From contig JADJHD010000023.1 in NCBI GenBank assembly GCA_016707705.1, positions 1 to 64,000 of the forward strand: 64,000 nt of DNA, given 5' to 3'. The notes under the pieces were generated by a model, which did not search any database, was not told the DNA's origin, and worked only from the letters and a program-made list of their open reading frames with translations. A program made the translations under genes and the position numbers. This document shows, piece by piece, positions 43,830 through 53,854 of the stretch; position 1 is the stretch's first letter; each line of letters starts with the position of its first letter. Source of the DNA: Bacteroidales bacterium. GTDB taxonomy: Bacteria; Bacteroidota; Bacteroidia; Bacteroidales; UBA4417.

Positions 43830-45770
43830 ATGAGTAAGCTTAATTCGAAAATACCAAGCGGGCCCCTGCCAGAAAAATGGATGCATTACAAGGATCATAT
43901 CAACCTTGTAAATCCCGCCAACAAGCGCAAACTGGATATAATCGTCGTGGGTACCGGACTTGCCGGGGCTTCGGCAGCTGCTTCCCTTGGAGCTTTAGGC
44001 TTCAAGGTAAAGGCATTCTGCTATCAGGACAGTTCCAGGCGCGCCCATAGTATCGCAGCCCAGGGAGGTATCAATGCCTCCAAGAATTATCAGAACGATG
44101 GCGATAGCGTTTACCGCCTTTTCTATGATACCATCAAGGGTGGCGATTACCGTGCAAGGGAAGCGAATGTTTACCGCCTTGCTGAAGTCAGCGGCAGCAT
44201 CATCGATCAGAGTGTTGCCCTTGGTGTTCCCTTTGCCCGTGAATACGGTGGCTTGCTCGATAACCGCTCCTTCGGTGGTGCTCAGGTTTCCAGGACTTTC
44301 TACGCCCGCGGACAAACCGGACAGCAGCTGCTACTTGGTGCATACAGCGCACTCAGCAGACAAATCAAGCTGGGAACCGTTGAAATGTACACCCGCCATG
44401 AGATGCTTGACCTCGTACTGATTGATGGCAAGGCTCGTGGTATCATCGCCAGAAATCTGGTTGATGGCAAAATTGAAAGATATTCAGCTCATACCGTTGT
44501 TCTCGCTACCGGTGGATACGGAAATGTATTCTTCCTTTCGACCAACGCCATGGGCTCCAACGCTACTGCCGTTTGGAAAGCCTATAAGAGAGGTGCCTAT
44601 TTCGGAAATCCCTGCTTCACGCAGATTCACCCTACCTGCATCCCGGTGCATGGCGATTACCAGAGCAAGCTGACCCTGATGAGCGAAAGTCTCAGGAACG
44701 ACGGACGCATCTGGGTTCCAAAGAATAAGGAAGATGTTGAAGCTCTCCGTCATGGAAAGCTCAAACCCAAAGATATTGCTGAAGAGAACCGCGACTACTA
44801 CCTCGAGAGAAGGTATCCTGCCTTCGGAAACCTGGTTCCACGCGACGTGGCCTCCAGAGCTGCCAAGGAAAGATGCGATGCAGGATTCGGAGTAGGTGAA
44901 ACCGGACTGGCCGTTTACCTCGATTTTGCCGCAGCCATAAAGCGCCTGGGCAAGAAAGCCATTGAAGAACGCTACGGAAACCTCTTCCAGATGTATAATA
45001 AAATCGTTGACGAAGATCCCTATGAAACACCTATGATGATTTACCCTGCCGTGCATTATACCATGGGCGGACTTTGGGTGGATTATGAACTGCAGTCGAC
45101 GGTCCCCGGATTATTCATTGCCGGAGAAGCCAACTTCAGCGATCACGGTGCTAACCGCCTCGGTGCTTCTGCACTTATGCAGGGACTAGCTGATGGCTAC
45201 TTCGTTCTGCCTTATACTCTTCAGAATTATCTGGCCGACCAGATCAATGTTCCTCGCTTCCAAACCGATACCAAGGAGTTTGATGAAGCTGAAAAGCAGG
45301 TTCGTGGAAGGATTCAGAAGCTTATGGATGTAAAGGGCTCCAAGCCTGTTGACTACTTCCACAAGCAGCTGGGACGCATCATGTGGGATAATGTCGGAAT
45401 GGGCAGAAATAAGGCCGGACTAGAGAAAGCTATTGAACAGATTCGCAAAACCAGGGAAGAGTTCTGGAAAGATGTAAAAATCCCCGGGGATGTAGACGGA
45501 CTCAATCCTGAACTGGAAAAAGCAGGCAGGGTAGCCGATTTCCTTGAACTTGGCGAACTCATGGCCATGGATGCACTTAACAGGGAAGAATCCTGCGGCG
45601 GACATTTCAGGGAAGAATACCAGACACCTGAAGGAGAAGCCATGCGCAACGATGCCGATTTCATGTATGTGGCAGCCTGGGAATACAAGGGCGACAATGT
45701 AGCCCCTGAAGTCCATAAGGAATCACTGAACTACGAATCCATCGAAGTTAAGCAGCGCAACTACAAATAA
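43830..45770 (+). CDS. frdA: Fumarate reductase/succinate dehydrogenase flavoprotein subunit
   Basis: A 646-aa catalytic subunit. FAD-binding VVGTGLAGASAAASL near residue 36, covalent-FAD histidine in RRAHSIAAQGGINA, substrate-site HPTCIPVHG, arginine and histidine motifs in YPAVHYTMGGLWVD, and FAD loop GANRLGASALMQG. It interconverts succinate and fumarate. Which direction dominates cannot be told from sequence; the presence of sucAB suggests at least partial oxidative use. The middle gene of the operon. Confidence 0.95.
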   Translation: MSKLNSKIPSGPLPEKWMHYKDHINLVNPANKRKLDIIVVGTGLAGASAAASLGALGFKVKAFCYQDSSRRAHSIAAQGGINASKNYQNDGDSVYRLFYDTIKGGDYRAREANVYRLAEVSGSIIDQSVALGVPFAREYGGLLDNRSFGGAQVSRTFYARGQTGQQLLLGAYSALSRQIKLGTVEMYTRHEMLDLVLIDGKARGIIARNLVDGKIERYSAHTVVLATGGYGNVFFLSTNAMGSNATAVWKAYKRGAYFGNPCFTQIHPTCIPVHGDYQSKLTLMSESLRNDGRIWVPKNKEDVEALRHGKLKPKDIAEENRDYYLERRYPAFGNLVPRDVASRAAKERCDAGFGVGETGLAVYLDFAAAIKRLGKKAIEERYGNLFQMYNKIVDEDPYETPMMIYPAVHYTMGGLWVDYELQSTVPGLFIAGEANFSDHGANRLGASALMQGLADGYFVLPYTLQNYLADQINVPRFQTDTKEFDEAEKQVRGRIQKLMDVKGSKPVDYFHKQLGRIMWDNVGMGRNKAGLEKAIEQIRKTREEFWKDVKIPGDVDGLNPELEKAGRVADFLELGELMAMDALNREESCGGHFREEYQTPEGEAMRNDADFMYVAAWEYKGDNVAPEVHKESLNYESIEVKQRNYK

Positions 45771-45854
45771 CAGCCTTAAGCGGCTTTGACTGCAGAAAGG
45801 CGGAAAATCGCCTGCATTGCATTAAAATTAAATTGAAGTAATAAAAGGTTTACC

Positions 45855-46631
45855 ATGAACTTTACTCTGAAAATATGGCGGCAAAAGAACGCCAAGGCTA
45901 AAGGCAAGTTTGTTACCTATAAGATAAACGATATCTCCTCCAATTGCTCATTCCTTGAGATGCTCGACATCCTCAACGAACAGCTGGTAGTTAAGGGAGA
46001 AGAACCTGTAGCCTTCGACCACGACTGCCGTGAAGGTATTTGCGGCACCTGCAGCCTCTATATCAATGGCCGTCCCCACGGACCCGATGATGCTGTTACC
46101 ACCTGCCAGCTTCACATGAGGAAGTTCAAGGATGGTGATACCATTGTTGTGGAACCCTGGAGGGCTAAACCTTTTCCGGTAATCCGCGACCTTATCTGCG
46201 ACAGGCAGGCCTTTGACAAGATCATTCAGGCAGGTGGATTCATTTCGGTGAATACCGGTGGTATCCCAGATGCGAATGCTATCCTGATTCCAAAGGAAAA
46301 AGCTGATTATTCAATGGATGCTGCTGCCTGCATTGGTTGTGGTGCCTGCGTTGCCGCTTGCAAGAATGCTTCAGCCATGCTGTTTGTAGCTGCGAAGGTT
46401 TCTCACCTCGCACTTCTGCCACAGGGTAAAGCTGAAGCTTCTGAAAGAGTCCAGGCCATGGTAAGCAAAATGGATGAGCTGGGATTCGGAAACTGTACCA
46501 ATACCGGCGCATGCGAAGCCGAATGTCCAAAACAGATCTCCATTACCAACATCGCAAGGATGAACAGGGAATTCCTGGGTGCCAAACTGGGCGCACAAAA
46601 GAAACGTGCATCAGGCGGTGGCGGCTTTTAA
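45855..46631 (+). CDS. frdB: Fumarate reductase/succinate dehydrogenase iron-sulfur subunit
   Basis: 258 aa with three clusters: [2Fe-2S] in CREGICGTCSLYINGRPHGP plus a later Cys in VTTCQLH; [4Fe-4S] in CIGCGACVAACKNA; and [3Fe-4S]/[4Fe-4S] in CTNTGACEAECPKQIS. It transfers electrons between FrdA and the cytochrome b. Last gene of the operon. No clear intrinsic terminator is seen in the 62 nt before the next gene. Confidence 0.95.
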   Translation: MNFTLKIWRQKNAKAKGKFVTYKINDISSNCSFLEMLDILNEQLVVKGEEPVAFDHDCREGICGTCSLYINGRPHGPDDAVTTCQLHMRKFKDGDTIVVEPWRAKPFPVIRDLICDRQAFDKIIQAGGFISVNTGGIPDANAILIPKEKADYSMDAAACIGCGACVAACKNASAMLFVAAKVSHLALLPQGKAEASERVQAMVSKMDELGFGNCTNTGACEAECPKQISITNIARMNREFLGAKLGAQKKRASGGGGF

Positions 46632-46665
46632 TTGATCTGATTAGGCTAACTGCTAAAAAATAAGC

Positions 46666-46673
46666 TAACTTTG
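46666..46673 (+). promoter_or_regulatory. -7 promoter element TAACTTTG
   Basis: A TAnnTTTG match ending 20 nt before ATG 46694, giving the protease gene its own promoter after the frd operon. Confidence 0.55.
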
Positions 46674-46693
46674 ATGGAGCAACCTTTAGCTCC

Positions 46694-49600
46694 ATGTCAG
46701 CTCCAATAAAACGAAACATACTGCTCATAGCCTATTTGGCCTTGAGCAGTTTTATTTTTGGGCAACAATCAAGCCCTGATCAATTAAATGTGCCTTTCAA
46801 TCAGTCAGCGGGTTCCAGTATTGGTGTTCAGGCCGGACTGCAATTCCCTGATTACCCATTGCTTGAAGTCCCGAAATCAAAACTCTCGGCACAACTTCCT
46901 ACTTCTGTTGACAATTCCGTTTTTCCATACCTCAGGCCTGTCTTCTATCAAATGGGCGCTTCCTGCGGACAATCGGCCAGTGTTGCCTACAACTTTTGCT
47001 ATGAAGTAAACAGGCTGAGGCAGCTGTCATCCAATACTTCAGATAATCAGTATCCGAGTCATTTCACCTGGAATTTCATGAATGCGGGTGTCTATTATGG
47101 CGTAGGAGTCAGTTATTTCCACAGCTTTGAAATTCTTCGGAAACTAGGTTGCCCAAATGAAACGCTCTTCGGATCAATTTTAAATGATAATGAATATGTT
47201 TGGATGAGTGGTTACGATAAATACCTGGCTTCCATGCACAACCGAATAAAGTCGGTGCATTCAATCAACATATCCACTGCTCTTGGAATACAAATACTCA
47301 AGCAATGGCTATCTGATCATTTGGAAGGCTCAGATGTTGGTGGTGTTGCCAATTTCTACACAGGCATTGGTGGATATTCAACTCTGCAACCACCAAGTCC
47401 AGAAGCAGGAAGATTTGTGGTGCCACGATGGAACCCGGAAGCCACCCACGCCCTGACTATTGTTGGCTATAATGATAACATACAATATGACCTGAACGGG
47501 GATGGATTATTCACAAATGATCTGGATATAAATGCTGACGGAGAAGTTTCAGTAGCTGACTGGGAAATTGGTGGCGTAAAGTTTGTCAATTCCTACGGAA
47601 ATGTATGGGCCGACAGTGGTTTCTGCTATGCATTATACAGCAGTCTGGCTGCAAGATATGGCGAAGGAGGCATCTGGAATAATACAGTTCATGTTATAAC
47701 TCCTGAGAGCGACTTCAGCCCGCTTTTGACAGCCCGGCTTTCAGTAAGCCATACCATGAGGGGAAGGATAAGAATAAGGGCTGGAATCAACACTGATACT
47801 GCCGCTTTCTACCCATCGAAAACAATCGAATTTCCGGCCTTCAATTATCAGGGCGGGGATAATTTTATGCGGGGTGGTGTAAGTGATGCCGATAAGGAAC
47901 TTGAACTGGGACTGGACCTCACACCATTGGTTGGGGATGCAGAACCTGGTAAACCATACAGAATCTACATCCTGATTGATGAAAAGAATCCTGATGGAGA
48001 GGCTGAAGGTGCAATTACCCATTTTTCTGCAATCAGCTATGATGGTGATACAACAGAATTTGAGTGCCCGGATACTCCTTTCAATATTGTTGACAATGGC
48101 CTTAGTTGTCTGTCAGTGATTGTGGACCACACCTACAGGCAAATTGAACTGAGCCCGGATCAGGCACCACAGGCATCAACCGGACTGCCGTTTTCATTTC
48201 AGCTTCAGGCTTCGGAAGGAGACCCCAAATATGAATGGACACTGAGGCAGGAATATGCTGAAGATAGCAGAACAGAGAACTTCAACCCCGGTTCAGGGCA
48301 GGAATTATTTATTCCGGAAACGGAAGCAGGAGCCTTCAGCTGCGTATTGCCTTTTCAGTTTCCATTTTACGGAAAGGTTTATGATACGATTGTAGCCCAT
48401 ACCGATGGATACCTTAATCTGCAGACGATGAATGCACCCTATCCCTATCTGCAGGATGAAGCCCTATATCTATCACAGATACGTGCAATAGCACCATTTA
48501 TGGGAAGTCTGCAGCAACTGGGTGATCAGGCTGCAGGGATCTGGTTCAGTGCAGATACAGAAAAAGCCACATTCACTTGGAAAACAACAAACCCGGGATC
48601 AGGTCCGGGAATTTACAATTCGTATTCGGCAAGCCTGTATGCTGATGGAAGAATAAAATTCAGCTATGGGAATTTATCAGCTCTCAAGAATCTGCAAGCG
48701 ATAACAGGCATTTCTGATGGTGATGGAGTTAACTTCCAGATATATTCACGAAATCCCCATCCGGCGATAAAGGAAAACACAGCAATTGAACTGATACCTC
48801 CAAAGCTACCCCTTAATTTAAAGGTTGACCAGACCGGATTGATAACTTCTGATGTTATTGAGACACCACCATACGGCTCTTTTGAGGTTAGGGTTACTGA
48901 CAACAGGCATGTGAGTGCAACAAAACAGTTTATCCTCTCAAACAATATAATTGTCAATGCAAGCTTGTCCTCTGGAATCTATAAACATCCGCTTCCTGGT
49001 GATACGGTTTTTGTAAATCTTCAGATTCAGAACAGATTGTCATCCGGACTTTCAAACCTTCAGTTCACGATTGGTTCAAGTGACCCGGCAGTTCAGCTTC
49101 TCGAATCAGCATATACATTATCATCCCTGCCGGGAAATCAAACCCTTTCAGTCGACAATGCTATGAGCTTCAAGGTTTCGGATACTATATCAATGGCCAG
49201 GCAAATCACCTTATTGCTGCAGGAATTCAATATGGGTGATACCTTGAAACAATTTCTTTCATGTATAGCAAAGCCTTTGTCTTTGGGACTTGCAGGGCCA
49301 TTCTACACCGATGGTCAGGACAACTATCCATCCCCCGGAGAAGAAGGTGAGATGGAAGTCAAAATCTACCATGAAGGCAATCCAACCCTCATGCGTTTCA
49401 GAGGAACCATTTACAATGAAGATCCGTATGCAGCTATCATCGGACCTCAAACCCTTGATTTCTCGCCGACTCAGAACAGCCATATCCTTAGCTGCAAATG
49501 GCCGGTTAAGATCAGTGCTGCTGCACAGCAGGGACGAAGGATTCCCTTCAGGGTAGTTGCTCAGCCATTAACCGGAGAAAGCATTGAGCAGGAAGCAGAC

Positions 49601-50749
49601 ATTATGGTTGGAAAACCCATCATACTGGTTATCGATCTTGATGAAAACCATAATTCAGCACCCCACATTATCATCTCGCTCAAAAATCTGCAACTCAAGC
49701 CAGAGTTGAAGGCTACCCTCGACAGCAGCATTTTCAACTATGATTATCTGTTCCTTTGTCTGGGCGTCAGAGCCTTAAACTATGCTCTCACAAACAGTGA
49801 CGGAGAACTGCTGGCCAATTACCTCAGCAGTGGAGGCAATGTCTATCTGGAGAGTGGTTCCTGCTTCGGCGGAGATCATATCACAGCAGCCCAGCCTATG
49901 TTCAGGGTCGACGGGCAAAAATTTGGCTGGAGCAAACCTGCTGATACTCTTGTTGGAGATGCCGGAACCTTCGCCGAAGGCACCCAACTGGACTATCGGG
50001 GAGATCATATCATGCTGTATAACCTCCTTCCTTTGGAACCGGCTTACAATGTGTACACCGATAAAATTTCAGGCCTTCATTTCGTTGTTGCCAATGATTC
50101 AGGCACTTACAGGACTATTGCATCATCCATTGAATTCGGGGGCACATTCCCTTTCAATGGTCCCGGAAGGGAAGAAATTCTCTTAAGATATCTGCAGTTT
50201 CTTGGCTTCGACACCTCTCCCCTTGCTGCAAATTTCACCCAGAATGCTGATACCATCTGTCCAAACGAACCTCTCACCTTTACAGCGAACTGTGGTGGAA
50301 ACCCACTAAGCTATCACTGGACTTTTGAGGGTGGTAATCCCGCAACTGCAGAAGGTGAAACGGTATCCGTAAGCTGGGAAAATACCGGCAATTACAATGT
50401 CAGTTTAAGGGTTGAAGATGCTGATGGAAGCAATGAACTTATTAAGGAAAATCAGGCTATAGTAAGTAGTTGCATCGGTATTCAACCTTTCAGAAAGGCA
50501 AGTGAATGGAGCATTTTTCCAAATCCTGCATCCGGAACAGTTTATTTGAAATCTGGAAATGCAATCGAAAAAAATGTCTCAGCAAGGCTCTCAGACCTAT
50601 CGGGACGCTGCATACTGCAATACTCTCTGGATCATAATTCTCAGGAATCAGCATACCAGATGGATATTCATACCCTCAAACCCGGGATTTATCTGCTTAC
50701 AATAACCGGATCTGCAACGCGGGATTCTTTTAAACTTATTGTATATTAA
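46694..50749 (+). CDS. Type IX-secreted papain-like (C1A) cysteine protease, multidomain
   Basis: 1351 aa. Signal peptide (LIAYLALSSFIFGQ), then a C1A catalytic domain with C91 in GASCGQSASVAY, H252 in ATHALTIVGYND and N299 in VKFVNSYGNVWAD. Between His and Asn there is an insertion with two Ca-loop-like segments (DLNGDGLFTNDLDINADGEV), similar to a dockerin or EF-hand pair. Then come beta-rich domains, a region like a GATase/DUF4350 fold (LSSGGNVYLESGSCFGGDHI), a PKD domain (about residues 1180-1260, YHWTFEGGNP...NYNVSLRVED), and a type A sorting domain (SIFPNPASG...GIYLLTITG). It should be surface-exposed or released. Confidence 0.88.
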   Translation: MSAPIKRNILLIAYLALSSFIFGQQSSPDQLNVPFNQSAGSSIGVQAGLQFPDYPLLEVPKSKLSAQLPTSVDNSVFPYLRPVFYQMGASCGQSASVAYNFCYEVNRLRQLSSNTSDNQYPSHFTWNFMNAGVYYGVGVSYFHSFEILRKLGCPNETLFGSILNDNEYVWMSGYDKYLASMHNRIKSVHSINISTALGIQILKQWLSDHLEGSDVGGVANFYTGIGGYSTLQPPSPEAGRFVVPRWNPEATHALTIVGYNDNIQYDLNGDGLFTNDLDINADGEVSVADWEIGGVKFVNSYGNVWADSGFCYALYSSLAARYGEGGIWNNTVHVITPESDFSPLLTARLSVSHTMRGRIRIRAGINTDTAAFYPSKTIEFPAFNYQGGDNFMRGGVSDADKELELGLDLTPLVGDAEPGKPYRIYILIDEKNPDGEAEGAITHFSAISYDGDTTEFECPDTPFNIVDNGLSCLSVIVDHTYRQIELSPDQAPQASTGLPFSFQLQASEGDPKYEWTLRQEYAEDSRTENFNPGSGQELFIPETEAGAFSCVLPFQFPFYGKVYDTIVAHTDGYLNLQTMNAPYPYLQDEALYLSQIRAIAPFMGSLQQLGDQAAGIWFSADTEKATFTWKTTNPGSGPGIYNSYSASLYADGRIKFSYGNLSALKNLQAITGISDGDGVNFQIYSRNPHPAIKENTAIELIPPKLPLNLKVDQTGLITSDVIETPPYGSFEVRVTDNRHVSATKQFILSNNIIVNASLSSGIYKHPLPGDTVFVNLQIQNRLSSGLSNLQFTIGSSDPAVQLLESAYTLSSLPGNQTLSVDNAMSFKVSDTISMARQITLLLQEFNMGDTLKQFLSCIAKPLSLGLAGPFYTDGQDNYPSPGEEGEMEVKIYHEGNPTLMRFRGTIYNEDPYAAIIGPQTLDFSPTQNSHILSCKWPVKISAAAQQGRRIPFRVVAQPLTGESIEQEADIMVGKPIILVIDLDENHNSAPHIIISLKNLQLKPELKATLDSSIFNYDYLFLCLGVRALNYALTNSDGELLANYLSSGGNVYLESGSCFGGDHITAAQPMFRVDGQKFGWSKPADTLVGDAGTFAEGTQLDYRGDHIMLYNLLPLEPAYNVYTDKISGLHFVVANDSGTYRTIASSIEFGGTFPFNGPGREEILLRYLQFLGFDTSPLAANFTQNADTICPNEPLTFTANCGGNPLSYHWTFEGGNPATAEGETVSVSWENTGNYNVSLRVEDADGSNELIKENQAIVSSCIGIQPFRKASEWSIFPNPASGTVYLKSGNAIEKNVSARLSDLSGRCILQYSLDHNSQESAYQMDIHTLKPGIYLLTITGSATRDSFKLIVY

Positions 50750-50863
50750 TGCTTTAGTTTTGGTTATGACATCCTTAGTCTGAAAATCATTTCTTAGTTT
50801 CTCTTACAAGCAAACTTATATGGTTCCTGCAAATAAGAGCATGGACATTGAGCGGGAAAACCT

Positions 50864-50871
50864 TATTTTTG
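50864..50871 (+). promoter_or_regulatory. -7 promoter element TATTTTTG for holB
   Basis: A perfect TAnnTTTG ending 19 nt before ATG 50891. Confidence 0.6.
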
Positions 50872-50890
50872 CCACTAAATAGGAATTGCA

Positions 50891-52087
50891 ATGCGATTTA
50901 GTGATATCCCGGGACAAGAAGTTATCAAACAGAGGCTTAGACGTTCAGTGGCCGACAACAGGGTTAGTCATGCCCAGTTGTTCCTTGGTCCGGAAGGTTC
51001 TGCCAAACTTGCCCTGGCCATTGCCTACGCACAGTACATCAATTGCAGGAACCGTACTCCGCAGGATTCATGCGGGGTTTGTCCATCCTGTAATAAGTAT
51101 ACAAAGCTCATCCACCCTGATTTGCATTTCCTATATCCCATTAATAAGACCAAGGAGGTTGACGATAAAAAGGTTTATAGTCGCGATTTCATTGTTAGCT
51201 GGAGGGAGTTTCTGCTGGAGAACAATAACATCGTGGCATTGCCCGACTGGTATGATAAAATCGGGATAGAAAAAAAACAAGGCTTTATCAATTCTGATGA
51301 TGCCGATGGATTGAATCACACCCTGGCATACAAGGCATACGAAGCTGAGTATAAAGTCATGATTATCTGGATGGCTGAGAAAATGAATACTACCGCAGCC
51401 AACAAGCTTCTGAAGAACCTTGAAGAGCCCCCCGATAAAACACTTTTCCTGCTGGTTTGCGAAGATCATGATCAGGTTATAGCAACCATCCTTTCCCGAA
51501 CACAGCTTATTAAGGTTCCCAAACTTAATGATGAAGATCTTGCCTCTGATATCATCCTGAAATATAACCTCAGTCCTGATCAAGCCTCAAACATAGCCTG
51601 GAGGGCTGAAGGAAACCTGAGGGTCGCCATGAATATGGCTTCAAAGGCCAGCAATGAGGAAGAAACTGATGAAGAGAAGGAGAAATTCATACTTCTCCGC
51701 GACTGGATGCGTAAAGTATATGTGTATAGTGTCAAGCAAAAAGATTACAACCAGCTTCTGGAAGTAATCACAAGACTCATACTCGATGGAAGCCGCGAAA
51801 AGCAGAAGGAATTCCTGTCCTACTCCCTTGGCATCTTCAGGAATTGCATGCAATACAATACAGGCAACCAGCAACTGGTGAGGTTTAACGGGGAGGAGAT
51901 GGAGTTTATCTCCAAATTCTCAACCTTTATTCATGCAAGAAATATCGCTTTTATAGAGGAGGAAATCAATCGTGCCATCTTCCATATAGAACGAAACGCA
52001 GGAGCAAATCTGGTGCTTACCGACTTGTCGCATATCCTTGCACGACTGCTTAAAATTCCGGCTACTGCCCACGCGAAAAAAGTGTAA
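50891..52087 (+). CDS. holB: DNA polymerase III clamp-loader subunit delta'-like
   Basis: 398 aa. It has an AAA+-type N-terminus with a degenerate Walker A (GPEGSAKLALAIAY, lacking the GKT), as expected for the non-ATPase delta' subunit. A Cys4 zinc module follows (C in INCRNRTPQDSCGVCPSCNKY), then NKLLKNLEEPP (sensor region) and ILSRTQL. It helps load the beta clamp. It heads the conserved holB-ricT-gldH-PBP1A gene order of Bacteroidota. ATG at 50891. Confidence 0.88.
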   Translation: MRFSDIPGQEVIKQRLRRSVADNRVSHAQLFLGPEGSAKLALAIAYAQYINCRNRTPQDSCGVCPSCNKYTKLIHPDLHFLYPINKTKEVDDKKVYSRDFIVSWREFLLENNNIVALPDWYDKIGIEKKQGFINSDDADGLNHTLAYKAYEAEYKVMIIWMAEKMNTTAANKLLKNLEEPPDKTLFLLVCEDHDQVIATILSRTQLIKVPKLNDEDLASDIILKYNLSPDQASNIAWRAEGNLRVAMNMASKASNEEETDEEKEKFILLRDWMRKVYVYSVKQKDYNQLLEVITRLILDGSREKQKEFLSYSLGIFRNCMQYNTGNQQLVRFNGEEMEFISKFSTFIHARNIAFIEEEINRAIFHIERNAGANLVLTDLSHILARLLKIPATAHAKKV

Positions 52088-52092
52088 TTTTG
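52085..52092 (+). promoter_or_regulatory. -7 promoter element TAATTTTG for ricT
   Basis: A TAnnTTTG match overlapping the holB stop codon. It predicts a leader of about 105 nt to the ATG at 52206 and argues against the in-frame ATG at 52038, which lies upstream of it. Confidence 0.5.
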
Positions 52093-52205
52093 TAAGGGAG
52101 CAAACTCTCTTTTCAATAAAGCCTGTATGCCTCACAATACTATTTTTTAACCCTTCCCGTTATCTGCATGCAATTAAGGATGATGAACCGGGAAAATTGC
52201 CACTC

Positions 52206-53315
52206 ATGGAAGAAAATATCTGTAACAATATATCCTTCGAGCCTGTATTTTCACGCGGATGCTGCCAGTCAAAGGCGAGTCCGGACGATGTAAAATACGC
52301 CCCATCCTGCGCCAAGCTTGATGTGTACGACTGGCTCAAAGACCTGCCACTGCCGGATTCCCATACCCGCTTCGATTGCATAGAGGTTCGCTTCAAGAAT
52401 AATCGCAAGGACTTCTTCCGTTGCCCGGCAGGAATGTTCCTGCATCAGGGTGACATAGTTGCAGTTGAGGCTTCACCGGGTCACGACATAGGGATAGTAA
52501 GTCTCTCCGGGGAACTGGTTCGCCTTCAGATGAAGCGCAAGAATGTGAACCCCAACAAGGAAGACATTCGAAAAGTTTACCGCAAGGCCAGGCAGGCTGA
52601 CATCGAAAAATGGATGATTGCCGTAGCCCGTGAAAACAGTGCGATCGTAAAATGCCGTGTTTTTGCAGGTAACCTGGGTCTCAAAATGAAGGTAAATGAT
52701 GTTGAATTCCAGGGTGATGAAACCAAGGCTATCTTCTACTACACTGCTGATGAACGCGTCGATTTTCGCGAACTGATCAAGATTCTGGCCGAAGAATTCA
52801 AGGTGAGGATTGAGATGCGCCAGATTGGCGTAAGGCAGGAAGCAAGCCGACTGGGAGGATTAGGCTCCTGCGGCAGGGAACTCTGCTGCAGCACCTGGCT
52901 CACCAGCTTCCACTCCGTTTCCACTGCTGCTGCACGCGTTCAGCAAATGTCACTGAATCCCCAGAAACTGGCCGGACAATGCTCAAAGCTGAAATGCTGC
53001 CTCAACTACGAATTTGAAGCCTATCAGGATGCCATCAAAGATTTTCCTGATGACAATATCGTCCTGAAAACCAGAAAGGGAGATGCTACTGTCCAGAAAG
53101 TTGACGTTTTCGCCGGAATCATTTGGTTCTCCTATAAAACCAACGATGGAGAGTTCTATGCCCTTCCGCTGGATAAGGTTAAGGAAATCATTCAGATGAA
53201 CAAAAACGGAAAGTCTCCCGAAAAACTGGAAGATTTTGCAAGGCAGAAAGAGAAAAAAGTTGTGCTTGATATGGTTTCTGCCAACGAAGACCTTCACCGT
53301 TTCGATAAAAAATAA
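52206..53315 (+). CDS. ricT: PSP1-domain protein RicT (YaaT)
   Basis: 369 aa from the ATG at 52206; sequence encoded before it does not look like the family and the promoter lies inside it. PSP1 domain with cysteine motifs GCCQSK near the N-terminus, CGRELCCSTWL and CSKLKCCLNYE. In Bacillus, RicT binds RicA and RicF around Fe-S clusters and influences RNase Y processing; Bacteroidota have RicT without clear RicA/F. A basic C-terminal tail follows. gldH starts 19 nt downstream. Confidence 0.9.
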   Translation: MEENICNNISFEPVFSRGCCQSKASPDDVKYAPSCAKLDVYDWLKDLPLPDSHTRFDCIEVRFKNNRKDFFRCPAGMFLHQGDIVAVEASPGHDIGIVSLSGELVRLQMKRKNVNPNKEDIRKVYRKARQADIEKWMIAVARENSAIVKCRVFAGNLGLKMKVNDVEFQGDETKAIFYYTADERVDFRELIKILAEEFKVRIEMRQIGVRQEASRLGGLGSCGRELCCSTWLTSFHSVSTAAARVQQMSLNPQKLAGQCSKLKCCLNYEFEAYQDAIKDFPDDNIVLKTRKGDATVQKVDVFAGIIWFSYKTNDGEFYALPLDKVKEIIQMNKNGKSPEKLEDFARQKEKKVVLDMVSANEDLHRFDKK

Positions 53316-53334
53316 CTGCTAAACCACCTGTCGG

Positions 53335-53847
53335 ATGAAGGTGCCGAAATCAATCATGAATAAATTCTCTGGAATTCAAGCCTGTCTGATTATCCTGATG
53401 GGTCTTTCAATTACCTTCCTTCTGTCCTCCTGCGACAATTCAATACAGTACGAGGAGAACCAGCATATCAGCGATGCATCATGGAAAGCAAATGATACGC
53501 TATTCTTTACTTTCGATATCAAGGATACCCTTACTGCTTACGATTTTGGCTTCAACGTCAGAAATACAACTTCCTATTCCTATCAAAACCTCTACCTGTT
53601 CATAACAGCCTACTATCCAAACGGAAGCTGGTCAAGGGATACAGCAGAATGTTTGCTTGCCGCTCCCGATGGACAATGGCTGGGAAAAGGCAATGGAAAA
53701 ATAAGGGATTCACAATACATTTTCCGTAAATCAGTGCATTTCAGAAGGGCTGGCAAATATACCGTAGCTGTAAATCAGGCGATGCGGACTGAAACTCTGA
53801 AAGGCATTTCGGATGTTGGAATCAGGATAGTGAAATCAGGCAATTGA
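53335..53847 (+). CDS. gldH: Gliding motility lipoprotein GldH
   Basis: 170 aa. Lipoprotein signal (LIILMGLSITFLLSSC, lipid Cys 33) and a beta-sandwich body with conserved WKANDTLFFTFDIKDT, YQNLYLFITAYYPNGSWSRDT, YIFRKSVHFRRAGKYTVAVNQAMR. GldH is needed for gliding in Flavobacterium and occurs in many non-gliding Bacteroidota with a type IX system, with which it is associated. An ATG at 53356 is an alternative start. Followed 7 nt later by the PBP1A gene. Confidence 0.9.
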   Translation: MKVPKSIMNKFSGIQACLIILMGLSITFLLSSCDNSIQYEENQHISDASWKANDTLFFTFDIKDTLTAYDFGFNVRNTTSYSYQNLYLFITAYYPNGSWSRDTAECLLAAPDGQWLGKGNGKIRDSQYIFRKSVHFRRAGKYTVAVNQAMRTETLKGISDVGIRIVKSGN

Positions 53848-53854
53848 TCTTGAG

